NCBI GenBank assembly: GCA_046724665.1
Contig: JBKOWZ010000251.1
Span: forward strand, 1-28,047
Direction of reading: 5' to 3'
From: Actinocrinis sp046724665
Lineage (GTDB): Bacteria > Actinomycetota > Actinomycetes > Streptomycetales > Catenulisporaceae
DNA length: 28,047 nt
The notes under the pieces were generated by a model, which was not told where the DNA came from, made no database searches, and worked only from the letters and a program-made list of their open reading frames with translations. Shown piece after piece: positions 15,931 to 22,684 of the stretch (the first letter of the stretch is position 1; every line of letters begins with the position of its first letter). The position numbers were made by a program, and so were the translations under genes.

Positions 15931-17160
15931 CTAGTGGCTGAACTTGACCGGCATCCGCTTGACTCCGTTGATGAAGTCGGACCGCATTCGCTCGACTGGA
16001 CCGGTCAGTTCGGCGTGTGGGTAGCGGCGCAGCAGTTCCCTGATCGTGTATTTGATCTCCATGCGGGACAGGTTCGCGCCGAGGCAGTAGTGGATCCCGC
16101 CGCCGCCGAAGGAGACGTGGTCGTTGGGGTAGCGGTGGATGTCGAAGGTATAGGGGTCCTTGAACACTTCCTCATCGCGGTTCGCGGACATGTACCAGAG
16201 CACCACCTTCTCGCCTTCCTTGATCCGCTGGCCGCGGATCTCGGTGTCGCGGGTGGCGGTGCGCCGGAAGGCCGCTATCGCGGTGCCCCAGCGCAGGAAC
16301 TCCTCGGTGGCGCTGTTCCAGAGCCGTTCGTTGTCGAGGTTGGCGGCCAGTTCGGCGCGTGCCTGCGGATGCTCGATCAGCGCCTGCATCGCGTGCGCTA
16401 TCAGGTGCCTGGCCGTCTCGTCGCCGGCCACGGTGAGGTTGACGAAGAACGCGCCGATCTCGTCGGGGCTGAGCCGGTCGCCGTCCACCTCGGCGTGGGC
16501 GAGCGCGGTGATCAGGTCTTCGCGCGGGTTGGCGCGGCGCTGCTCGACCAGGTCGTCGCAGTAGGCGAAGAACGCCTTGCGGCTTTCCAGACCGTTCTCG
16601 TTGATGGCCCGGAATTCGGGGTCGAGGTACCCGATCATCCGGTTGCTCCAGGCCAGCACCCGCTCCCGGTCCTCCTCGGGCACGCCGACCAGGTCGCAGA
16701 TCATCGCCAGCGGCAGCACCTTGGCCACGTCCTCGACGAACTCCACCTCGCCGTCCTGCTCGACGACGCGCTCCGCCAACTCCACCGCGCGCACCCGCAC
16801 GGACTCGCGCAGCGCGCTCATCATCCGCGGAGTGAAGCCGAAGTTGACCAGCCGCCGGAACCGGTCGTGCTTCGGCGGGTCCATGATGGCCAGCATCATC
16901 CGGACCAGCTCGGCGAAGGCCGGCGGCGGCGTGCGGATGAACGTGGTGCCGATCTGCGTGGAGAAGGTGTACGGATCGCGGCTGATCGCACGCACATCGC
17001 GGTGTTTGGTGATGGCCCAGAAGCCGGCGTCGTCCGGCACGTCGTGCCAGAACACCGGGGCCTGTCGGCGCAGCAGGGCGAGCTGGTCGTGTGGAACCCC
17101 CCGCTCCCAGGTAGATTCCAACAGGTCGATCTCGTCGAGCTTCACGTCGGAACCGATCAC
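15931..17160 (-). CDS. Cytochrome P450 (bacterial class I, CYP124/125/142-like)
   Basis: The 409-aa soluble haem monooxygenase inserts oxygen into a C-H bond, with electrons from a ferredoxin and reductase not encoded here. Landmarks are intact: I-helix AGDET (residues 245-249, acid-alcohol pair), K-helix ExxR (Glu287-Arg290), and haem loop FGGGGIHYCLGANLSR with Cys359 as the iron ligand. The FGGGG..CLGANL(S/A)R form and the helix-C DPPKHDRFRRLV segment resemble the CYP124/125/142 group, which oxidise steroid side chains, terpenoids or branched lipids; the substrate here is unknown. GTG 17160 is chosen because GAGGAGA lies 8 nt upstream. This start overlaps the stop of the acyl-CoA synthetase remnant (GTGA), so the two were one translationally coupled operon. 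The gene itself shows no lesion. Confidence 0.95.
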   Translation of the reverse strand: MIGSDVKLDEIDLLESTWERGVPHDQLALLRRQAPVFWHDVPDDAGFWAITKHRDVRAISRDPYTFSTQIGTTFIRTPPPAFAELVRMMLAIMDPPKHDRFRRLVNFGFTPRMMSALRESVRVRAVELAERVVEQDGEVEFVEDVAKVLPLAMICDLVGVPEEDRERVLAWSNRMIGYLDPEFRAINENGLESRKAFFAYCDDLVEQRRANPREDLITALAHAEVDGDRLSPDEIGAFFVNLTVAGDETARHLIAHAMQALIEHPQARAELAANLDNERLWNSATEEFLRWGTAIAAFRRTATRDTEIRGQRIKEGEKVVLWYMSANRDEEVFKDPYTFDIHRYPNDHVSFGGGGIHYCLGANLSRMEIKYTIRELLRRYPHAELTGPVERMRSDFINGVKRMPVKFSH

Positions 17161-17450
17161 TGCGAGCTCTCCTCGTTGTCGGGCCGGGAGGCCGTAGGGC
17201 CTGCGTGTCCACACACCTCGTCCGCGGTGACGCCGGCGCCGGGCACCGTGACCAGCGACGCGCCGACCGCCTCACCGGGTAATCGTCCGGTGCGTCGACG
17301 ACAGCCGCATCGCACACCGTATGGTACGAGGCGAGTACGTCCTCGATGAAGGGTGAGTACGTGGTCGAGTAGCCGTTCGCGCGTCGCACCACGTCCTGTA
17401 CCCGGTCCACCGGGTACAGCAAGCCGTCCCTGTGTGGCTCGAATATACGA
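17157..17450 (-). pseudogene. Acyl-CoA synthetase (ANL superfamily) C-terminal remnant, frameshifted
   Basis: From about 17450 the minus strand reads HRDGLLYPVDRVQDVV, then SPFIEDVLASYHTVCDAAVV and DAPDD. This is the A8 hinge and C-terminal domain of AMP-forming acyl-CoA synthetases (normally ..VDRKKDV..G..VSP.EIEDVL...V.DAAVVG.PD). The frame is then lost: only five bases (17277-17281) lie between the DAPDD codon and GGT, and the following frame continues the family as GEAVGASLVTVPGAGVTADE up to TGA at 17157-17159. A one-base deletion is the simplest explanation. The adenylation domain is absent; sequence right of about 17450 is unrelated. The stop overlaps the P450 start. An activating enzyme beside a P450 is usual for lipid or steroid side-chain degradation. 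Confidence 0.7.
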
Positions 17451-17553
17451 TGCGCGTTGCTTTGGCCGGTAGCTTGGTGTTCGGCCAAACCGTGTCAGGC
17501 TATTGTGATTTTCCAGTGCTAGGAGTCGACACGGCCTTCGACGTGCTCTTGGC

Positions 17554-17805
17554 TTATGCGGTTGTTTCCACGCGCACCTGCCAGATCTGACGAGTCTCGG
17601 TCGGAGTCTGGTAGTCGAGGGTGGAATGTAGGCGCCGCTTGTTGCATTTGATGATCAGTTCTCGATGTCTCGGTGGCGCTGACATGGTTGGGCCAGGACG
17701 TCATGCCGATCTCCGCCTTCATGGTCGCGAAGAACGGCTCGGCTGCGGCACCACCGAGGCAGGATCCGGTGCGGCTGGTGTCGTCGCGAGATGCACCCGG
17801 TCCTC
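17554..17805 (-). pseudogene. IS3-family transposase remnant (OrfB C-terminal end)
   Basis: The minus strand reads SRTGSCLGGAAAEPFFATMK, then AEIGM, equivalent to the catalytic-core end of IS3 OrfB (typically GRTGSCLDNA.AESFFATLKAEIG, where the final E is catalytic). After a frame change it reads CNKRRLHSTLDYQTPTETRQ, the hallmark C-terminus (YN.RRLHSTLGY.TP.E), ending at TAA 17554. The normal D-N is G-G here and at least one frameshift is present, so it is inactive. It adjoins the truncated end of the acyl-CoA synthetase remnant. The 17460-17553 stretch, including TGTCAGGCTATTGTGATTTT, could hold the element's end. Confidence 0.65.
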
Positions 17806-17963
17806 GGCGGTGGGGAAGCGACTGACATTGAACGAGTAGCCTGCGACACAGACCGCGTCTGGCGGGTTATTCCGTCATCGACGTGCACGAAAGCGTCCGC
17901 GTGGTTCGACGCATGTTTCTGGTGGTCTGCGCAGGGAACTGCTCGGTACGGGGGTGTTTCGGG

Positions 17964-18734
17964 GTGGGTCGGTTGATCGATGATTTCGACGGTCTTTTGG
18001 TGCGGTACGTCAAACCGTTGGGGATGCTCGTCCCTCTGCTGGTGTTTGCGCTGCTCACAGTACTGTCCGCGTTGTTCGCTGTACACAACGTACGCACTGC
18101 CGACGCCTATGGGAGCGCGACGTGTTCCGGGATAGCGGTGCAGGGCGACTGCCAGCGGGTTGAGGCGAGGCTTGTCGAGGTGTATCACGGGGGGTCACCA
18201 ACGTCGAAGCGCGGTGGCTACGGGACGTTCTATATCGATCTTTCCGGTCCGTCGACGGTTCCCGATACGATTGTTCTGGCCGGTTCACCTACAGCTTGGC
18301 TCGGAGCAAGTCGGGGTGACATGGTGATGGTGACGCTGTGGCGCGGATCGCCGGTGTCCGTTCTCGATGTCGATCAGGGGCTCACCGCGGACACGACGTT
18401 CACGCCGGGTTCCCACGTGGCCAGTACGACGTGCCTGGCGGCCACCACGGGCACGCTGACTCTCACGTTCCTGTTGTGCTGGCTGCGTGTGCGCGATGTG
18501 CGAGGCGCGCGGACGAAAAAGTGGACATGGCCGCTCGCCTCGTACGAACTGGTCTCCCTTCTGCCCGTGCCGTTCTTCCTGATCGGCTTCTTCGTTGCCA
18601 ACAACGGCGGACCCGAGTCCCTCACGTTCGAGCTCGGCTTCGGCGTGACAGCAGCCATCATCGGGCTGTTACGCGGCACCGCTCACCTGAGACACGAACT
18701 CCGGATCAGAAGCGTGCGGACGGATCCACAATGA
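17964..18734 (+). CDS. Four-TM membrane protein of unknown function
   Basis: The predicted 256-aa protein has four hydrophobic segments: LGMLVPLLVFALLTVLSALF, then after about 100 residues TGTLTLTFLLCWL, LVSLLPVPFFLIGFFVA and LGFGVTAAIIGLLRG. The loop between TM1 and TM2 is probably external, contains two cysteines (in SATCSGIAVQGDCQRV) and a Gly/Ser-rich stretch, and looks like a small beta-rich domain. I know no named family. The start is uncertain: GTG 17964 has a GGGGG tract about 8 nt upstream, but the frame is open from a GTG at 17883. The stop overlaps an ATG (ATGA) and the next gene begins 61 bp on, so it probably heads the CHAT cassette operon. Confidence 0.7.
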   Translation: MGRLIDDFDGLLVRYVKPLGMLVPLLVFALLTVLSALFAVHNVRTADAYGSATCSGIAVQGDCQRVEARLVEVYHGGSPTSKRGGYGTFYIDLSGPSTVPDTIVLAGSPTAWLGASRGDMVMVTLWRGSPVSVLDVDQGLTADTTFTPGSHVASTTCLAATTGTLTLTFLLCWLRVRDVRGARTKKWTWPLASYELVSLLPVPFFLIGFFVANNGGPESLTFELGFGVTAAIIGLLRGTAHLRHELRIRSVRTDPQ

Positions 18735-18795
18735 CGACCGGCGACAACTCGCTTGATCGGCCCCATCGCCTCGGGCTGGGCGGCAGAATTGGAAC

Positions 18796-19281
18796 ATGGC
18801 GAGTCATGGTGAACTAGTGCAGCGAATTCGAGGCCTTTCCGACGAGCAGGCCGCCCGGGCGCTGATGGCGTTGGTAGAGGATCGAGGACTGCTTCCTGTC
18901 GCTGAGCGACTCCCGCAGGGTACAGCGCTGCGAGAGGCCGTGGATGCCCGTGACGCAGAGGCGTATCTGCCTCCTGACGGGGAGGTTATGACCGAGGGAG
19001 CGCTGGCGCGCACCGCGTTGGAGTGTGTTTCTGATCTCTACGAGGAGTTGACGGGCACTGTCAGCGATGCCGTCGAGTACGCTCAGTCGCCCGCAGACCG
19101 CTTCGACCCGGTCGTGCTCCCCGTGGCCGTTCTGGTCGTCACGCTTCTGCAGACTGAGGTCGTCGTGAAGCGCGATCAGAACGCCAAGTGGACCTTGACC
19201 ATCCATAAGCACGCGCTGCGGGATTCCGCTCTCGGGCGGGTGCTCGCGGCGCTTCTGTCGCAGATCACCGGCGGCAAATAG
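18796..19281 (+). CDS. 161-aa CHAT-associated protein of unknown function
   Basis: This 161-aa soluble protein is mostly helical in the first half (ELVQRIRGLSDEQAARALMA, with alternating Ala/Leu/Glu). The second half has a very hydrophobic strand or helix (LPVAVLVVTLLQTEVVVKR), followed by NAKWTLTIHKHALRDSALGR and VLAALLSQITGGK. The K-W-x-x-x-I-H-K block looks like a conserved beta-strand core. The hydrophobic stretch is broken by charged neighbours and is more likely a buried strand than a membrane anchor. I recognise no named domain. It ends 21 bp before the CpXC-TPR-CHAT gene and is surely cotranscribed with it, so a partner, inhibitor or substrate role is plausible. It should be compared with the CATRA (caspase and TPR repeat-associated) domains. 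Confidence 0.75.
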   Translation: MASHGELVQRIRGLSDEQAARALMALVEDRGLLPVAERLPQGTALREAVDARDAEAYLPPDGEVMTEGALARTALECVSDLYEELTGTVSDAVEYAQSPADRFDPVVLPVAVLVVTLLQTEVVVKRDQNAKWTLTIHKHALRDSALGRVLAALLSQITGGK

Positions 19282-19302
19282 CTGTGAGTCCGAGGAACTG
19301 AG

Positions 19303-22300
19303 ATGGCTGTCTCGGTGCGGGTGCCTTACGCGTGGCGCTGCGAGCGGTGCGGCAGACAGCGCCAGGCGCCGATCTGGCGCATCATTGACGGCCGCGAACG
19401 CCCTGACGTTCTGGCGGGGCGTGGCCACGGGGTGGCTGTGGTGGACTGCGCGTTCTGCGGGGCGGTGGCGCATATCGACGCGCCTTTGCTGGTGCTGCGC
19501 CCGGGCGTGACGGCGCCGCTGCTGCTCGGTGTCTCCATCACGGAACTCCAGGACGGTGTTCCAAGGTCCGCGGCGGCGCTGCTGGAGGAGGCGGGGCAGG
19601 CCGGGGCTTTCGCCGGCTCCGATTTCGGCGTCTGGCAGACGATGCCGCTGCCGCGCAGGCTACTTCCAGTCGTCCTGGCGCGGAACCTGGACGAAGATCT
19701 GGAGGATCCCCAGGTGGCATCTCGGCAGCTGCAAACGCAGGGACAGCCGACGGTCGACGATTACGCGACGTTCCTCAGCTACCTTGCGCAGGAGCGCGAG
19801 ACTGTCTCAGTGAAGGAATTGCTTCGCGCGATGTGGACGAGCTTGCCGGCTGAGCTCACGAAGCTGGTACGCGAGCATCCGGAGCTGACCGGCAGCACCC
19901 GGGTCCGAGACGTCGGACGCGAGGACCTACACGCACATGCCGGTACTCCGGTCGAGTACCTGTTGAGCGCGCGGCAGCGGCTTCTGGACGAGCTGTGCGA
20001 CGGCCATACGCCGCAGAGCGCGGCAATCGAGCGTTACTTCGAATCCATGAACCATTTCGGCGGTGATCTGCGGTCCCGTCTGTTTGCGATGCACGAGCGC
20101 GTCCGGAACACCCCCGGCACCGAACGCATCCCGCTCGCTCGCGAGGCTCTGGCGCTCGCCGCGGACCTCGGCGAGGAGCAGGTGGAGACTGAAGTCGCCG
20201 CGATGCTCGGTGAAAGCCTGGTGACTGCCGTTCGGGCCGGTTTCGATGCGGATGCGCTCGAGGAGGCATTGTATGTTCTCGGGCTGGCGCTTAGTCGGCT
20301 GCCCGAGGGCAGTCTGCCGTGGGTGTCGGTGGCGAACAACCTCGCTAACGCGCATTCCCTGCGCGATGACGGCGATCGGCTGGAGGTTTGGGAAGCCGCC
20401 CGCGACCTGCTCGCGCGCGCGACCGCGCTCAACCGCCGCGAGCATCCGGAAATCTGGGCGCGGCTCCAGATGAACCTTGGACTGCTGCTGGCCGAGCGGC
20501 CGGGCGGCGGGCCCGAAGACCTCAGCCTGGGTATCGACCACATGAGGGCCGGCCTGAAGGAGCGATCGCCCGAGCGCAACCCGGTCGACTGGGCCTACTC
20601 CATGCTCAACCTTGGTCTGCTGCTGTTCCGCCGTGCCGCGCCTGGGGACCTGCACGAGGCGGAGCGGTGTTACCGAGGCGCCCTGCGCCATCTGAGGGCT
20701 GATGACGAGCCACTCTTGTGGGGTCAATTGCAGTGCAATTTGGGTGACCTGCTGCTCTCCCGCGAGCCCGCAGACGCCAAGGGCGCCAGAAGGGCAGCTG
20801 TCGCGGCACTTGAGCTGTCCGCGATGCGCCCTGGGCTGTTCGACACCAGCCGCATCTCCTGGTTGCTTGCGCGGGCGAGCGATCGGCTCGACGGGCCGAA
20901 TAACAGCGAGAGCATTCAGCTGCGGCGTGAGGCACTGGCATCCGCGCCGCCGCTGGCTTCACCGCCTCTGCATTTGAGGATCGCTGGAGAGCTGTTCGCC
21001 GCCCTCGCATCAGCGAATCGCTGGCCCGAGGCGGCTGACGTCGCCTCGGGCATGATCACCGCGATGGATGCGCTCTACGACGCCCAGGTCACCGTTGCGG
21101 GACGTCGAAGTGTCCTGGCCCAATGGCCCCGCCTCGCCCGATGGACTGCGTTCGCGCTGGCACAGGCCGGGCGTCCGGAGCGTGCGGTCGAGGCGATCGA
21201 GCGCGGGCTCGCGCGCCAACTCTCGGTCGTGGCCGGGCGGGAAGCGGCAGATCTCCAGTCGCTGGAGCGCTTCGACCCGCTGTTGGCCCGGCGCTACCGG
21301 CTGGAACAGACCCGGTACCGCTCCTCGCTCCCGGAGCCGTCGGCTACGACGGCCGACGGACTTACCGCGGGGGCCGTCGATCAGGCCGGTGCCGAGCGCG
21401 GCTTGCGCGCGGTGATCGACGAGATCCGGGTGATCCCGGGCCTCGAACGCTTCTTGCACACCGCCACGCTGGCGGACATCGTCCAGGCTGTTGACGGGAA
21501 GCCGCTCGCCTATCTGGTGAACGCACCCTGGGGTAGCTACGTGCTCGCGATCCCTCGCAGACCCGTCGGCCACGAGCGGGACTCACCTGTCGTACGGGCC
21601 ATCCCGGTCCCCGAGGTCACGAGCGTGTCGATCCTGCACCTTCTGCTCGTCTCCCCGGAAGGCGGGGGCACCCCGGGCCTGATCCTCGCGCAGGCGGGCG
21701 GCCGGCTTCGCCGCCGTCGCCACATTTCCGCAGCCCTGGACCGGCTCAATGTACTGACGCCTCTCCTGCGGCCGGTCGCGGAACTCGTCGCGGATGACCC
21801 ATCGCACGAGGCTGTCATCATCCCGACCGGCTTGCTGGGAATGGCTCCACTCCACGCGGTTCCGCTCAGCCCCACGTCGGGCGAAATACTCGACGACACC
21901 GGGACTCTGTACTTCGCGCCGTCGGCGGCAGTCCACGCTGCATCCCGCTCCAAAGCCGCACGAGAGCCGACCTCCGCACCGAGTCTGGTGGCGGTGACCG
22001 ACCCGGACGGCTCACTTCCCGGAAGCCGAAGCGAAGTCGCCGAGATCCTCACGCTGTTCCAGCCATTTGCTCAAGTGAGCAACACAACCGGATCCCAGGC
22101 CACAGTCGGGTGGCTGCTCGACCACTTGCCCGAAGCGTCATACCTACACCTAGCCTGCCACGGCAGCGCCGACCAGATGGCCGGCGGCTCGCTCACACTG
22201 GCCGATGGCCAAATAGACCTGGATACCCTGACACGGCATCAACTGCCTTCCTGCAGGCTCACCGTGGCTAGTGCGTGCCAGTCAAGTCACTATTCGACAA

Positions 22301-22665
22301 GAGAGAATCCGGACGAGTTTCTCGGGCTCGCGGCCGGTTTCCTTCAAGCGGGCGCCGCCTGCGCGGTAGCCAGCCTCTGGCAGGTCGACGACCTGGCGAC
22401 CGCCGTCCTGATGACCCGTTTCTACGAACTGCTCTCCCCTGCCCAAGGCAGCGACCGCGTCGCCCCGGTACCAGCACTGCGCACCTCACGTGCCTGGCTC
22501 CGCCGCCTCACCTGGGACGAGCTCACGCGATACGGTGCCTCTCACCCGCATCTAGCAGCCCTGATCAAACTCCATGCCGCCAACGCGGCGAAGAACCGGG
22601 TGGCCGACATACCCCCCTTCGCTTCCCCATTCCACTGGGCCGCATTCACTGCGTGGGGAGTGTGA
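19303..22665 (+). CDS. CpXC-TPR-CHAT protein (caspase-like protease)
   Basis: The 1120-aa protein has three parts. Residues 10-65 form a CpXC-type zinc ribbon: Cys13-x-x-Cys16 and Cys49-x-x-Cys52 around WRIIDGRERPDVL, followed by HIDAPLLVLRPG. Residues about 330-640 are tetratricopeptide-like helical repeats (WARLQMNLGLLLAER, WAYSMLNLGLLLFRR, WGQLQCNLGDLLLSR, then RAVEAIERGLARQLS). Residues about 710-1118 are a CHAT domain, a clan CD caspase/separase-like peptidase: EAVIIPTGLLGMAPLHAVPL, catalytic His953 in YLHLACHGSA and catalytic Cys992 in LTVASACQSS, then CAVASLWQVDD. Both catalytic residues are intact, so it should cleave proteins. GAGGA precedes the ATG. It is the last gene of the rightward cassette and converges on the kinase gene with 19 bp between stops. 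A defence or cell-death role is inference. Confidence 0.92.
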   Translation: MAVSVRVPYAWRCERCGRQRQAPIWRIIDGRERPDVLAGRGHGVAVVDCAFCGAVAHIDAPLLVLRPGVTAPLLLGVSITELQDGVPRSAAALLEEAGQAGAFAGSDFGVWQTMPLPRRLLPVVLARNLDEDLEDPQVASRQLQTQGQPTVDDYATFLSYLAQERETVSVKELLRAMWTSLPAELTKLVREHPELTGSTRVRDVGREDLHAHAGTPVEYLLSARQRLLDELCDGHTPQSAAIERYFESMNHFGGDLRSRLFAMHERVRNTPGTERIPLAREALALAADLGEEQVETEVAAMLGESLVTAVRAGFDADALEEALYVLGLALSRLPEGSLPWVSVANNLANAHSLRDDGDRLEVWEAARDLLARATALNRREHPEIWARLQMNLGLLLAERPGGGPEDLSLGIDHMRAGLKERSPERNPVDWAYSMLNLGLLLFRRAAPGDLHEAERCYRGALRHLRADDEPLLWGQLQCNLGDLLLSREPADAKGARRAAVAALELSAMRPGLFDTSRISWLLARASDRLDGPNNSESIQLRREALASAPPLASPPLHLRIAGELFAALASANRWPEAADVASGMITAMDALYDAQVTVAGRRSVLAQWPRLARWTAFALAQAGRPERAVEAIERGLARQLSVVAGREAADLQSLERFDPLLARRYRLEQTRYRSSLPEPSATTADGLTAGAVDQAGAERGLRAVIDEIRVIPGLERFLHTATLADIVQAVDGKPLAYLVNAPWGSYVLAIPRRPVGHERDSPVVRAIPVPEVTSVSILHLLLVSPEGGGTPGLILAQAGGRLRRRRHISAALDRLNVLTPLLRPVAELVADDPSHEAVIIPTGLLGMAPLHAVPLSPTSGEILDDTGTLYFAPSAAVHAASRSKAAREPTSAPSLVAVTDPDGSLPGSRSEVAEILTLFQPFAQVSNTTGSQATVGWLLDHLPEASYLHLACHGSADQMAGGSLTLADGQIDLDTLTRHQLPSCRLTVASACQSSHYSTRENPDEFLGLAAGFLQAGAACAVASLWQVDDLATAVLMTRFYELLSPAQGSDRVAPVPALRTSRAWLRRLTWDELTRYGASHPHLAALIKLHAANAAKNRVADIPPFASPFHWAAFTAWGV

Positions 22666-22684
22666 ACGCGGCGGCCCAGGGCTG

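Noticed and set aside
15578..17805. One IS3 element split by insertion of the P450 operon
   Set aside because: On the minus strand the 3' transposase piece lies upstream of the 5' piece, the wrong order for a single interrupted copy.
17883..18734. Gasdermin-like pore protein next to the CHAT protease
   Set aside because: The neighbouring membrane protein is a four-TM protein with a Cys-containing loop and has no gasdermin-like features.
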